Below are positions 1-8,024 of a DNA stretch of 64,000 nt, piece after piece. The notes beneath the pieces are model-generated. The model did not search any database and was not told the origin of the DNA. It worked only from the letters and a program-made list of their open reading frames with translations. The stretch's first letter is position 1. Every line of letters begins with the position of its first letter. Source of the DNA: an uncultured Oscillospiraceae bacterium (GTDB taxonomy: Bacteria; Bacillota; Clostridia; Oscillospirales; Oscillospiraceae); contig CAKTIM010000007.1 of NCBI GenBank assembly GCA_934565795.1, positions 51,077 to 115,076 of the forward strand, in the 5' to 3' direction. Made by a program: the position numbers and the translations under genes.

Positions 1-312
1 CTCGTGCCATACCTTATCGGTCACCAGCTGATCGTCCGGGTTCTGCATGACAAATCCAATCTTTTCGCACTGCTCGCGGTCGCTGACCTGCTCCAGGGGA
101 ACCCCGTGGAACAGGACTTCCCCTGTCCGCTTCCCTTTGGGGGCCAACGCGGTTTTCAGCTGACGGAGCAGGGTGCTTTTCCCGCTGCCGGACTTGCCGC
201 AGAGCACCAGGAACTCCCCCTGCGCAATAGTCAGATCGACATTCTCCAAGGAGCGCCTGCCCTTGGCGGCGGCATATGAAAAGGTTAGGTCTTTTATCTC
301 GAAAAGCGACAC
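1..312 (-). CDS. ECF/CbiO-type ABC transporter ATP-binding protein (partial, C-terminus beyond window)
   Basis: About 104 codons of an ABC ATPase are visible, read from 312 towards 1 and running off the window. The translation has the Walker A motif GKSGSGKST and a Q-loop QNPDDQLVTDKVWHE. That Q-loop form is typical of energy-coupling-factor ATPases (CbiO/EcfA), which power uptake of cobalt, cobalamin and other vitamins with a T and an S component. The proposed start is GTG at 312, with AAAGGAG at 323-329; a GTG at 321 is in frame but too close to that site. The gene lies directly behind a cobalamin riboswitch, which supports a role in cobalt or B12 uptake. The signature motif and Walker B lie outside the window, so the substrate is inferred from the riboswitch. 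Confidence 0.88.
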   Translation of the reverse strand, partial: MSLFEIKDLTFSYAAAKGRRSLENVDLTIAQGEFLVLCGKSGSGKSTLLRQLKTALAPKGKRTGEVLFHGVPLEQVSDREQCEKIGFVMQNPDDQLVTDKVWHE

Positions 313-373
313 GGGTAACACGCTCCTTTATGTCTCTCCGCTCCGAGTATCCATTATCCGAAAAGCCTCAAAG

Positions 374-397
374 CAAAAAACGGCTATGGCCGCATTC
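374..397 (-). terminator. Intrinsic terminator of the cobalamin riboswitch
   Basis: On the minus strand a short GC stem (CGGC-CATA-GCCG) is followed directly by TTTTTT, between the riboswitch aptamer and the ATPase start. This is the expected expression platform of a transcriptional off-switch: B12 bound means the terminator forms. A second small stem (TCTGC/GCAGA, about 394-414) just upstream could take part in the alternative fold. Confidence 0.7.
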
Positions 398-451
398 TGC
401 TCACAGGCGCAGAACACCACCATAACCATTTCATAGCAACATTCTTATGTA

Positions 452-660
452 GAAACAGTAGGTCTCCCGACTCGCGTCTCAGGCAAATGCAGCCCTGCCT
501 TCTCAGGTTGCCCCAATGACCGGCTTTCGCCGACGGACTGCACTCTCAACGCATACGGTGTTGGTAAACGCGGGGCTTCCATACCCCATTCCCTTGTTAA
601 GCTTTACGCCTGGCTGGACGCCTTTACACACGTAACGCCTCTGCTCAAATTTTCAGGTTA
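452..660 (-). ncRNA. Cobalamin riboswitch aptamer
   Basis: Read on the minus strand, the segment carries the B12-box-like string AGTCGGGAGACCTACTGTTT near its 3' end (about 453-474). Further upstream are AAGGGAA, a GGT..GGAAgcCCCGC segment and a GTCCGTCGGCGAAAGCCGG stem, in the order seen in the RF00174 family. It lies about 140 bases ahead of the ECF ATPase and is followed by a terminator stem. The B12-box match is strong; the exact 5' boundary is approximate. Confidence 0.87.
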
Positions 661-992
661 ACTATAAACCAATTCCCCGAAAATGTCAACAAGAATGCAC
701 CGCTGTACACGCCTATTATAGCGAAATCATTTCAAAGAACGCAAAGAGTGATACATCTCATTATGTCCCCAGAATTCAGAGCAGCTTCTTCTGTACCGGC
801 TCAGCGGAAAGCAACGGGATTTCTTTCCCGGAATTTGTTTACCGTCTCTCCGCGCTGCCACCGCTGCCCTTGCGTTTGTCGATACATTGGGCGATCCCGG
901 AATAGGTTTCCTACTCTTTGTATCCTTATGAAGTACATATGCAATAAGCAACGTATACAATTATTAAGTGCTTCGATTGTACATTTTTGTAC
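661..992. other. Gene-less stretch
   Basis: No open frame here has a ribosome site or recognisable protein. The stretch separates the riboswitch (leftward) from the promoter of the toxin-antitoxin genes (rightward), and becomes AT-richer towards 950, where the island remnant begins. Confidence 0.5.
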
Positions 993-1022
993 TTGATAAG
1001 TATGCATCAATGGTGATATAAT
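993..1022 (+). promoter_or_regulatory. Promoter of the RHH/antitoxin/toxin genes
   Basis: TTGATA at 993-998 and a perfect TATAAT at 1017-1022 are separated by 18 bases, about 50 bases ahead of the ribbon-helix-helix gene. This is a good sigma-A-type match. Such promoters are normally repressed by the antitoxin they drive, but no clear operator repeat was identified. Confidence 0.6.
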
Positions 1023-1072
1023 ATAAGCACTCATAATAAGTTCAACGGGCTGCCATAAAGGGAGGCTATACA

Positions 1073-1282
1073 ATGCCTATTTCAGAATCACGGAAAAAAG
1101 CAAATGCAAAATGGGATGCACAAAACCTTGATAGAATGTCCATTGCACTTCCCAGAGGCACAAAAGAACAAATACGGGAACACGCTGCGGCAATGGGTGA
1201 CAAAAGCGCAAACGCTTTCATCAGCCGTGCAATCACCGAAACCATCCAGCGGGACACCGCTGCAATTCAAGGAGGAAAATAA
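1073..1282 (+). CDS. Ribbon-helix-helix (Arc/CopG-type) small protein
   Basis: A 69-residue protein whose middle (DRMSIALPRGTKEQIREHAA) has the strand-helix pattern of the Arc/CopG/MetJ fold, with a second helix around SANAFISRAITETI. Such proteins are dimeric DNA binders acting as antitoxins or autoregulators. The ATG at 1073 follows GGGAGG at 1061-1066. The gene ends one base before the antitoxin-like gene, so it is probably the first member of a three-gene toxin-antitoxin operon and may be its transcriptional repressor. The fold assignment is by pattern only. Confidence 0.75.
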   Translation: MPISESRKKANAKWDAQNLDRMSIALPRGTKEQIREHAAAMGDKSANAFISRAITETIQRDTAAIQGGK

Positions 1283-1283
1283 T

Positions 1284-1505
1284 ATGAGTGAAAAGGAACA
1301 GGCCAAAATGATTATTGATCGGCTCCCGGACTACAAGCTACCTCGGCTGCTGCTTTTTCTCCAGGGAATGCAATTCGATGATGACATTGAAGATGATCTG
1401 TATTGCGAAAAGCTGTATCAGGACTATTTGAACGACCCAGACCCAACCAAAGACGAAACAATTACCCTTGAAGAGCTTGCGGCTCAGGAGGGTATTGAAC
1501 TGTGA
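1284..1505 (+). CDS. RelB-like antitoxin
   Basis: A 73-residue acidic protein with a helical N-terminus (KEQAKMIIDRLPDYKLPRLL) and a C-terminal tail ending in TLEELAAQEGIEL, the usual look of RelB/DinJ-class or Phd-like antitoxins that wrap a RelE toxin. The ATG at 1284 has GGAGG at 1271-1275; the open frame extends upstream but only this start has a ribosome site. Its stop overlaps the toxin start by 4 bases, implying translational coupling. The family is inferred mostly from position next to the toxin. Confidence 0.75.
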   Translation: MSEKEQAKMIIDRLPDYKLPRLLLFLQGMQFDDDIEDDLYCEKLYQDYLNDPDPTKDETITLEELAAQEGIEL

Positions 1506-1762
1506 GTTACAGAATTGAGATTGCAAAACTGGCCGCAAAGTTCATTCACAGACTTCCAGCGCCAGATAAGGAACGGGTTCTGAAAGCAATCCACAAACTA
1601 CCAGATGAAGGCGATATAAAGCAAATGAAGGGCCAGAAAGCACACGGCTGTTTCCGGCTGCGCGTTGGTGATTATCGGGTAATCTATTCCGTTGACCACG
1701 GAAAGCTTGTCGTGTACGTCGTTGACGCCGGAAATAGGGGCGAAATTTACAGGCGGTATTGA
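1502..1762 (+). CDS. RelE/ParE-family toxin
   Basis: An 86-residue basic protein with the RelE/ParE pattern: N-terminal helices (AAKFIHRLPAPDKERVLKAI), then KGQKAHGCFRLRVGDYRVIY and a C-terminal strand ending VDAGNRGEIYRRY. RelE-type members cleave mRNA on the ribosome and ParE-type members poison gyrase; the sequence does not settle which. The arginine-rich FRLRVGDYRVIY core fits RelE. It starts with GTG at 1502 inside the end of the antitoxin gene. Confidence 0.85.
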   Translation: MSYRIEIAKLAAKFIHRLPAPDKERVLKAIHKLPDEGDIKQMKGQKAHGCFRLRVGDYRVIYSVDHGKLVVYVVDAGNRGEIYRRY

Positions 1763-1797
1763 CGTTTGCATTCGCCACAAGGCAAATAAACAGAAAG

Positions 1798-1832
1798 AGC
1801 AGCGGGATTTCACTTGATTTCCCGCTGCTTCA
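1798..1832 (+). terminator. Terminator of the toxin-antitoxin operon
   Basis: AGCAGCGGGA (1798-1807) pairs with TCCCGCTGCT (1820-1829) around a 12-base loop, 36 bases after the toxin stop, followed by a T-rich run. Confidence 0.65.
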
Positions 1833-1935
1833 CTTTTATTTTGTGGTGGACAATTCGCCGGACAACGGTATGAGCGATTTAGCCACCGATGTAGTCATTC
1901 TTCAAGGTTGTGCCATATCTCTGATCGAAGGATAA

Positions 1936-2148
1936 CAGCGGATAATCCACACTTACGCCTCCGCAATGATTGCAGACGGTACACCCTTGGTTGTTGTCTC
2001 CCGCCGTCTTGGTCACGCTCAGGTTTCCACCGCCTCAAATATTTACAGTCATGTCATTCAGAGCGCAGACGAGAAAGCAACTCAGATTTCGGACAAATTT
2101 TCCGAATCCTTTCTGAGCCTCCCCACAAAAAACAGGCATAAAATGTAG
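1936..2148 (+). pseudogene. C-terminal remnant of a tyrosine recombinase (integrase)
   Basis: From about 1948 the frame reads HTYASAMIADGT, then RRLGHAQVSTASNIYSHV and ends ADEKATQISDKF. This is the C-terminal catalytic end of a phage/ICE-type tyrosine integrase: the tail of the HxxRHT box, the LGH motif and the nucleophile Tyr in IYSHV. The preceding domains are missing and an in-frame stop lies at 1933-1935, so this is a fragment, not a short gene. It sits next to the 3' end of tRNA-Thr, the usual place for an integrase gene beside its attachment site, and marks a decayed element. Confidence 0.85.
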
Positions 2149-2189
2149 GAGCTGAAAATCAATGATTTCAGCTCCTACAAAATTTTTTT
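2145..2189 (+). terminator. Terminator after the integrase remnant
   Basis: A long stem GTAGGAGCTGAAA / TTTCAGCTCCTAC (2145-2178) is followed by a run of seven Ts, starting within the last codons of the integrase fragment. It is a textbook intrinsic terminator kept from the original element. Confidence 0.85.
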
Positions 2190-2244
2190 GAAAATAAGGC
2201 ACCAGAAATTGGGGGTGAAATTTTCCTCCAACTTTTTGCATAAG

Positions 2245-2278
2245 AAAACCGCCCTTTTACTCTGAAAAGAGCGGTTTT
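2245..2278 (-). terminator. Terminator downstream of tRNA-Thr
   Basis: AAAACCGC(T/C)CTTTT pairs with AAAAG(G/A)GCGGTTTT around a 6-base loop just beyond the tRNA 3' end; on the minus strand a T-rich stretch follows. Confidence 0.75.
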
Positions 2279-2280
2279 TA

Positions 2281-2356
2281 TGGAGCTAGTGACCTGACTC
2301 GAACAGGCGACCTTCTCATTACGAGTGAGATGCACTACCGACTGTGCTACACTAGC
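2281..2356 (-). tRNA. tRNA-Thr (CGT anticodon)
   Basis: On the minus strand GCTAGTG (5') pairs with CACTAGC (3'). The anticodon arm is TCTCA-CTCGTAA-TGAGA, giving anticodon CGT, and the T arm contains TTCGAGT. The CCA end is encoded (2281-2283). The 3' end faces the integrase remnant, so this tRNA was probably the integration site of the lost element. Confidence 0.95.
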
Positions 2357-2411
2357 ATTCTGACGAAGCTAGTTAATTATACCGGCATTTGTGGGAAATG
2401 TCAATCTTTTT

Positions 2412-2975
2412 TTACAGCTGGATGTGCAGCTCCTGTAATTTGGAGCGGATGGAGAGCAGGTCGTCGAAGGTTTCGGGGCGGCGGGCGGGGTCGCGGAGGA
2501 GGGCGGAGGGGTGGTAGATTGCGGTCATCCAGGTGCCCTGGCGGTTGATCCAGGTGCCGTGCTCTCTGGTGATGCGGTAGTTGGTATCGATCAGGCGGCG
2601 GGCGGCGATCCGGCCCAGGCACACCACGATTTTGGGGCGCACCAGGGCAAACTGGTTACGCAGGAAGCCGATGCAGGCGTCCTGCTCTAGCTCCTGGGGA
2701 TCCCGGTTGCGGGGCGGGCGGCATTTGACAATGTTTGCGATATAGCAATTGGTGCGGTCGATATCGATGATGGAGAGCATCTCGTCCAGCAGCTGCCCGG
2801 CCGGGCCGACGAACGGCTCACCGCGCAGATCCTCCTGCTCGCCGGGGCCTTCTCCCACGAACATGATATCGGCATCCCGCTTGCCTACGCCGAACACTAC
2901 ATTATGCCGCGTTTCCCACAGGCCGCAGCCCTGGCAGCTTCTGCACTCTTCCTCCAGCTCCTGCCAATCCAGCAT
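2412..2975 (-). CDS. Uracil-DNA glycosylase, family 4 type
   Basis: A 187-residue protein with the family-4/5 uracil-DNA glycosylase layout. An N-terminal cysteine pair (CRSCQGC) and further Cys (NIVKCRPP) are the likely 4Fe-4S ligands. Motif 1 is [20 protein letters not shown], followed by NRDPQ and the C-terminal HPSALLRDP (motif 3). It removes uracil from DNA to start base-excision repair. The ATG at 2975 overlaps the stop of the upstream carboxypeptidase homologue as TAATG, with AGGAGG ahead, so the two genes are translationally coupled. Confidence 0.92.
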   Translation of the reverse strand: MLDWQELEEECRSCQGCGLWETRHNVVFGVGKRDADIMFVGEGPGEQEDLRGEPFVGPAGQLLDEMLSIIDIDRTNCYIANIVKCRPPRNRDPQELEQDACIGFLRNQFALVRPKIVVCLGRIAARRLIDTNYRITREHGTWINRQGTWMTAIYHPSALLRDPARRPETFDDLLSIRSKLQELHIQL

Positions 2976-4444
2976 TAATAACCGCGCCTCCTTCTCAGCT
3001 CTCTGCGGCGGCGTACCTTGGCCCGGCGGCGCATGCGCAGCACATAGTTCAGCCCCAGGTAGCCGCCTACCGGCACCAGAACCACCAGGCAGAAAATCAG
3101 CGCATACCGGGACAGGCGGGACTCCGACCCGCTTCTGTCTGCGCCGCCCAGCACATCCAGGCCGGAATTGGAGGAGGTACGCACATCCTGCATGGCATAC
3201 AGCTCCGCCTCGTGCAGGCAGGTATTGCGATACCAGACCTCCACGGTGGCAATCATGTCTCCTTTGGTGATGGGCGCGGTGAGGCCCTTGTCGGTATACT
3301 CCATGATCAGTCTGTCCATATGGGCATCGCTGGGGAGAACGGAATCCAGATCCAGGTGCGGCTCCGCCACCACGTCGCAGTCGCCGCCGGTGACGTTGAA
3401 CTGCTTCAGGGATTGGCCGTTATACAAAATGCGGGTGGCCTTGAAGTTATTGTACACATAGTTCATCAGGGACTGGCCCTCTTCAAAGTTGCCGTAGATT
3501 TTCACCTGCCAGCCGTTCTCATAATACTGACGGGTACAGCCCAGCACCACAAAGACCATATCCATATTGTGATAATTTGCCGTCCAGACCAGACCTGCGC
3601 CATTGACAGGGGACATGCTCTGGAATCCGCCGGTCACCCGATCATCGTAGAATTTGTTGATATTTTTACTGTAAATAAAATAGTTCGTGGACTCGATCAG
3701 ACGCTCATCGGAGCGGTTGGTAGCGGGAACGGTATAGGTCTGGCCACCGAGAATCTCCATGAGCTTGTCATTTTTAGAGCACTCTATGGTGATGCGCGCC
3801 ATATCCCGGGCGGTGGTATAGGCGCTGCCGCTGTCGCCGCCGTAGACATTGGCAAAATTCGTGCTGGTGCAGCCCATCTGGCGGACGCGGTTGTTCATCA
3901 GCGTCACCATGGCCTCGGAATTGCCCGCCACCCGTTCGGCCAGCACAACGCAGGCGTCACTGGCGTTGCCCAGGATGACACAGTTCAGCAGATCCTCCAC
4001 CGTCAGCTGCTCCTCATTTTTCAGGTTGACGTGAACCTGGCCGGTGGGAAAGCGGCTGTTATTGGCCACCGTCAGCACCTCGCTGATATCGCAGTACTCC
4101 AGTGTCACCAGAGCCAGCACCAGCTTGGCCAGGCCGCCCAGAGGGATCTTGGCGTCCGGGTTATAGGCATATACCAGCGTGCCGGTGTTGCGTTCAAAGG
4201 CAAAGGCAGCCTGAGCAGAATCCAGGCGACGGTCGGTGCCGTCCAGGGGCACGAAGCTGTCGATGGTGCGGCAGCCGTTCAGGATGCATACGCTGCCATA
4301 GGCCAGATTGTTGGTGGACGACGGGCCATCCACCGGCACATATTGGGTCTGCTCCGTCGCTTCCTCCGCATGCGCCGCCGGAATCGCGCAGGCAATCGCC
4401 AGCGCCAGGGCGGCAAGGCGGGTCAGGATCGCATGTTTTTTCAT
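2975..4444 (-). CDS. Membrane-anchored D-Ala-D-Ala carboxypeptidase homologue lacking the catalytic motifs
   Basis: The 489-residue protein has a signal peptide (residues 1-26, ending AHA), an S11 peptidase-like domain (about 75-305), a C-terminal domain, a transmembrane helix (about 447-468) and an Arg/Lys-rich cytoplasmic tail. Its flanking sequence follows DacA/DacF closely ([36 protein letters not shown]). The active-site motifs are changed: SxxK reads G104-L-A-K107, SxN reads N160-A-S162, and KTG reads V270-T-G272. It therefore cannot be an ordinary serine carboxypeptidase and is probably a pseudoenzyme that binds peptidoglycan or a partner. The ATG at 4444 follows GAGGGAG. The reading frame is intact, arguing against simple decay. 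Confidence 0.85.
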   Translation of the reverse strand: MKKHAILTRLAALALAIACAIPAAHAEEATEQTQYVPVDGPSSTNNLAYGSVCILNGCRTIDSFVPLDGTDRRLDSAQAAFAFERNTGTLVYAYNPDAKIPLGGLAKLVLALVTLEYCDISEVLTVANNSRFPTGQVHVNLKNEEQLTVEDLLNCVILGNASDACVVLAERVAGNSEAMVTLMNNRVRQMGCTSTNFANVYGGDSGSAYTTARDMARITIECSKNDKLMEILGGQTYTVPATNRSDERLIESTNYFIYSKNINKFYDDRVTGGFQSMSPVNGAGLVWTANYHNMDMVFVVLGCTRQYYENGWQVKIYGNFEEGQSLMNYVYNNFKATRILYNGQSLKQFNVTGGDCDVVAEPHLDLDSVLPSDAHMDRLIMEYTDKGLTAPITKGDMIATVEVWYRNTCLHEAELYAMQDVRTSSNSGLDVLGGADRSGSESRLSRYALIFCLVVLVPVGGYLGLNYVLRMRRRAKVRRRRELRRRRGY

Positions 4445-4621
4445 AATTCTCCCTCATTATGGCGCGCCGGGGTTGTCCGGCTGTGAAAAATCGTGTATAA
4501 TAGGTGAAAGTACCGGGCACGGCGGCATTTGTCTGCCCTAACCTGGATTTGCGTAATATTATATCAGTTTTTTTCTTCTGCGTCAATGAATACTTCCGCG
4601 TTCGGGCAAAGGGGGATTTTT

Positions 4622-5302
4622 GTGAAGATTCTGGTGGTGGACGACGAGGCGCTGCTGGTCAAGGGAATACGGTTCAATCTGCAAAGCGACGGCTTTCAGG
4701 TGCTCACCGGCAGCACCGGGCTGGATGCGATCCGGCTGGTGCGGGAGGAAGCGCCGGAGCTGGTAATCCTGGATGTGATGATGCCCCAGATGGATGGGTT
4801 CACAGCATGCCGGAAAATCCGGGAATTCTCCACCGTGCCCATTATCATGCTCACGGCCAAATCCGAAAGCGAGGCCAAGCTGGAGGGCTTCGACTGTGGG
4901 GCGGACGACTATCTGACCAAGCCCTTTCAGATTCTGGAGCTGAAGGCCCGCATCCGCGCCCTGCTCCGGCGCTCCGGGCTGGAGCAGGCCCGGCAAAATG
5001 AAAGCCTGGTCAGCGCCGGCGCTATCTCGCTGGATCCAAACAGCCGCAACGCCCTGCGCAACGGAACGCTGGTGGAGCTGACTGCCAGGGAATTTGACCT
5101 GATCCTCTTTTTGATGGAGCACCCCAACCAGGTATTCTCCCGGGAGGAGCTGCTGGACACCCTGTGGAGCGACGAGGCACGGGGCGACAGCCGCACCGTC
5201 GATGTACACATCCGCCGTCTGCGGGAAAAGCTGGAGGAGAATCCGGCGGAGCCGAAGCAAATTCTGACGAAATGGAGTGTTGGCTATTACTTCCGAAAGT
5301 AG
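4622..5302 (+). CDS. OmpR/PhoB-family response regulator
   Basis: 226 residues. The receiver domain (1-115) has the acidic pair in VVDDE, phospho-acceptor Asp51 in LDVMMPQMDG, Thr in MLTAKSE and Lys in LTKPF. The winged-helix C-terminus (about 130-226) has LTAREFDLILFL, the recognition-helix segment RTVDVHIRRLREKLE and WSVGYYFRK. It is the transcriptional output of a two-component system. GTG at 4622 follows AAAGGGGG; the frame is open further upstream but has no ribosome site. The gene overlaps the kinase gene by 26 bases. Confidence 0.93.
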   Translation: MKILVVDDEALLVKGIRFNLQSDGFQVLTGSTGLDAIRLVREEAPELVILDVMMPQMDGFTACRKIREFSTVPIIMLTAKSESEAKLEGFDCGADDYLTKPFQILELKARIRALLRRSGLEQARQNESLVSAGAISLDPNSRNALRNGTLVELTAREFDLILFLMEHPNQVFSREELLDTLWSDEARGDSRTVDVHIRRLREKLEENPAEPKQILTKWSVGYYFRK

Positions 5303-6716
5303 AGTTCCCGTCAGCCATCGATACCGAAGCTCCCAATTCCTGTATGCCATGACCTATGTGACGGTCACGCTGGCGGCGCTGATTTTCCTGAATATCTATT
5401 GCTTCGAGGTAGGCAAGCGGATGGTTTACCGAAACAAGGAGTATGCCCTGCTGGAAAAATGTCAGCTTGCCTGCGACGAGCTGGCCCAGCCGGAGGCGCT
5501 GACCCCCGCCGCAATTGCCCAATCGCTGGCGCAGCTGGAAAGCCTGACCGCCTCCCGGCTGATCGTGACGGACAATGCCGCCACCGCCCTGTACGACAGC
5601 GCCGCAGAGGCAGAGGGCAAGCGCATTCTCCTGCCGGAGGTGCTGCTTGCTCTGGACGGGGAAAGCCGCTTTGACGGAAGCTATCAGAGCCGCTACGTGC
5701 TGTGCCGCTGTGCCGCGCCCATCTACAAGGGCGGTGCAATCGTGGGCTGCGTGTACATGACGGAATATGACCCCGTCCGGGGCGCGCTGATCCACGGCCT
5801 GCGGGTACATATCTTCCAGATCACGGCGGCGCTGGAGCTCATCGTGATTGCCTTTTCCGTTTTCTACTACACCCGCTTTTCCCGGAAGATCGGACGGATC
5901 ATGGACTCCATGCGGATCATCCAGAGCGGCGACTACAGTCACAAGGTCATCACCGACGGACACGACGAGCTGACACTGCTGGTGCAGGAGATTAACGACC
6001 TGACCGACCGGCTTCAGCTCTCCGAGGCAAAGCGGAGCCGCTTCGTCTCCGATGCCTCCCATGAGATCAAAACGCCCCTGGCCTCCATCAAGCTGCTGAC
6101 GGATTCCATCCTGCAAAACGACATGGACAGGGACACCATGCTGGAATTTGTGGTGGATATCGGAAACGAAGCGGAGCGCCTGAACCGCATGACGGAAAAG
6201 CTTCTGACCCTGACCCGCATCGACAGCCAGCCCGGCGGCGAGCAGGAGATCATCCCGATCCTGCCCACCGTGGAGCGGGTGCAGCGCATGCTCTCCCCCA
6301 CTGCTCAGGCGGCGGGAGTACGGCTTCGGCTGGAGCTGGCGGATCCCTGCCCCATCCTGATTGAGGAGGACGGCCTGTACCAGATCGTTTTCAACCTGAT
6401 GGAAAACGGCATCAAGTACAATGTCCGGGGCGGGACGCTGACGGTTTGCCTGCGGCAGGAGGCGGACAATGCCGTGCTGACCGTGGAGGACACCGGCCTG
6501 GGCATCCCGGAGGACGCCCGCGCCCATATCTTCGACCGCTTTTACCGGGTGGACAAATCCCGCTCCCGGGCCACGGGGGGCAGTGGATTAGGGCTGTCCA
6601 TTGTTCATTCATTGGTACAAAGCAGCGGCGGCACCATTACCGTTGCCAGCGAAATTGGAAAGGGCAGCCGGTTCACTGTCACCTTTCCCCTGTTTGATAC
6701 GGAGGCGGCAGAATGA
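5277..6716 (+). CDS. Membrane sensor histidine kinase
   Basis: 479 residues: transmembrane helix 1 (about 24-42), an extracytoplasmic sensor region (about 45-175), helix 2 (about 178-198), HAMP-like linker, HisKA with phospho-acceptor His262 in SDASHEIKTPLASIKLL, and a HATPase domain with N box (NLMENGIKYN), DTGLGIP and GGSGLGLSIV. It phosphorylates the regulator encoded just upstream. The annotated start is GTG at 5277, overlapping the regulator; ATG at 5349 is possible but would delete the lead to helix 1. The signal is unknown, although the neighbouring GerMN lipoprotein hints at an envelope stimulus. Confidence 0.92.
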   Translation: MLAITSESRVPVSHRYRSSQFLYAMTYVTVTLAALIFLNIYCFEVGKRMVYRNKEYALLEKCQLACDELAQPEALTPAAIAQSLAQLESLTASRLIVTDNAATALYDSAAEAEGKRILLPEVLLALDGESRFDGSYQSRYVLCRCAAPIYKGGAIVGCVYMTEYDPVRGALIHGLRVHIFQITAALELIVIAFSVFYYTRFSRKIGRIMDSMRIIQSGDYSHKVITDGHDELTLLVQEINDLTDRLQLSEAKRSRFVSDASHEIKTPLASIKLLTDSILQNDMDRDTMLEFVVDIGNEAERLNRMTEKLLTLTRIDSQPGGEQEIIPILPTVERVQRMLSPTAQAAGVRLRLELADPCPILIEEDGLYQIVFNLMENGIKYNVRGGTLTVCLRQEADNAVLTVEDTGLGIPEDARAHIFDRFYRVDKSRSRATGGSGLGLSIVHSLVQSSGGTITVASEIGKGSRFTVTFPLFDTEAAE

Positions 6717-7213
6717 AACGACTGATTATCCTGCTTTTGCTGATCTGCCTGCTGCTTTCCGGCTGCGGCCGGAAGGGAAAGCTGCTGCTGGAGCCGGTTT
6801 ATCTGTACTACCCCAGGGCGGAATATGACTACGGCGCGGCGGACAGCGTGATCGACTACGAATCCATGGACGGCACCGGCCGCATGGGGAACTACCAGGC
6901 GCTGCTGGATGAATACTTTTATGGCCCGATCGACGAGGCGCTGGTCAATCCCTTTCCGCAGGGAACGAAGCTGTTTTCGGCGGTGCTGCGGGGCGGAGAA
7001 TTCCGTATTCGGCTGTCCCAAGAGGCGGAGGTGCTGACAGATGCCAGATTTACCCTGGCCGCCGCCTGCCTGAGCATGACCTGCTTTGACCTGACAAGCT
7101 GCGAACACGTTACCGTTATCAGCGGTGCAAAGCGGGTGACCATCCCCCGGGACGGCTGGCTGCTGCTGGACGACTATATCCCGGCGGAAACCACAAAGGA
7201 GGAAACACCATGA
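6713..7213 (+). CDS. GerMN-like lipoprotein
   Basis: 166 residues with a type II signal peptide: MKRL, a hydrophobic stretch, then the lipobox LLSGC with Cys18 as lipidation site. The mature part (YLYYPRAEYDY ... LLDEYFYGPIDEALVNPFPQGTKL ... RDGWLLLDDY) resembles the GerMN domain found in spore-germination and sporulation lipoproteins such as GerM. It overlaps the kinase gene by 4 bases (ATGA) and the exonuclease III gene by 4 bases, so all four genes form one unit. It may be an accessory sensor for the kinase. The domain assignment is by pattern and moderate. Confidence 0.75.
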   Translation: MKRLIILLLLICLLLSGCGRKGKLLLEPVYLYYPRAEYDYGAADSVIDYESMDGTGRMGNYQALLDEYFYGPIDEALVNPFPQGTKLFSAVLRGGEFRIRLSQEAEVLTDARFTLAAACLSMTCFDLTSCEHVTVISGAKRVTIPRDGWLLLDDYIPAETTKEETP

Positions 7214-7968
7214 AATTCATTTCCTGGAACGTAAACGGCCTGCGGGCCTGCCTGGGAAAGGGCTTCCAAGAATATTTTGACCAGTCAGACGCGGATTTCT
7301 TCTGCCTGCAGGAGACAAAGCTCTCCGCTGGGCAGCTCTGCCTTCCCCTGCCCGGCTACCATGCCTACTGGAATTACGCGGAAAAGAAGGGCTACTCCGG
7401 CACGGCGGTATTTGCCAGGGAGGAGCCGCTGAATGTGACCTACGGCGTGGGCGACCCGGCGCTGGACACGGAGGGGCGGATGATCACCCTGGAATATCCC
7501 CGGTTCTTCCTCGTCACCTGCTATACGCCCAACGCCCAGCGGGAGCTGGCCCGGATCGACCACCGCATGAGATGGGACGAGGCGTTCCGGGCAAGGCTTG
7601 CCCAGCTGGACAGCCGGAAGCCGGTGGTGATCTGCGGCGACCTGAATGTGGCCCACCGGGAAATTGACCTGAAAAATCCCGCCTCTAACCGGGGCAGCGC
7701 TGGCTTTTCCGATCAGGAGCGGGAGAGTTTTCAAAAAACGCTGGACATGGGCTTTTCCGACACCTTCCGCTGCCTCTATCCCGACGTGACGGGGGTATAC
7801 AGCTGGTGGAGCTATATGTTCCATGCCAGGGAAAAGAACGCCGGGTGGCGGATCGACTATTTTCTGGTATCCAGCCGCACCGCCGGGCAGATCCGGCAGG
7901 CCGCCATCCACTGCGACATCCTCGGCTCGGATCACTGCCCGGTGGAGCTGGTATGGGACGCGGAATAA
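7210..7968 (+). CDS. xth: Exodeoxyribonuclease III
   Basis: 252 residues of the EEP nuclease fold. Seen are MKFISWNVNGLRA (metal-site Asn), FCLQETKLS (metal Glu), GTAVFARE, CYTPNAQ, the catalytic ICGDLNVAHREIDL, YSWWSYMFHAREKNAGWRIDYFLVS and the closing SDHCPVEL (catalytic Asp-His). It cleaves DNA at abasic sites and degrades duplex 3' ends in base-excision repair. It begins inside the end of the lipoprotein gene (ATGA) and closes the two-component operon; its functional link to that operon is unclear. A terminator follows at 7981. Confidence 0.95.
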   Translation: MKFISWNVNGLRACLGKGFQEYFDQSDADFFCLQETKLSAGQLCLPLPGYHAYWNYAEKKGYSGTAVFAREEPLNVTYGVGDPALDTEGRMITLEYPRFFLVTCYTPNAQRELARIDHRMRWDEAFRARLAQLDSRKPVVICGDLNVAHREIDLKNPASNRGSAGFSDQERESFQKTLDMGFSDTFRCLYPDVTGVYSWWSYMFHAREKNAGWRIDYFLVSSRTAGQIRQAAIHCDILGSDHCPVELVWDAE

Positions 7969-7980
7969 TGTCCTGACCAA

Positions 7981-8020
7981 AAACGCCCTAACCCACTGCG
8001 GGGTTAGGGCGTCGCTGTTT
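7981..8020 (+). terminator. Terminator of the two-component/xth operon
   Basis: ACGCCCTAACCC pairs with GGGGTTAGGGCGT around a short loop, 13 bases after the xth stop. The following sequence is moderately T-rich. Confidence 0.75.
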
Positions 8021-8024
8021 CTTA

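Noticed and set aside
727..1073. Several short overlapping frames between the riboswitch and the toxin-antitoxin genes
   Set aside because: None has a ribosome site; they overlap each other on both strands.
2330..2548. Arg/Gly-rich frame at the end of the glycosylase gene
   Set aside because: It overlaps tRNA-Thr and is the complement of the glycosylase gene.
3212..4486. Long open frame of 424 codons opposite the carboxypeptidase homologue
   Set aside because: It is antisense to a gene with signal peptide, ribosome site and clear homology; its His/Gly/Val-rich translation is typical of GC-rich shadow frames.
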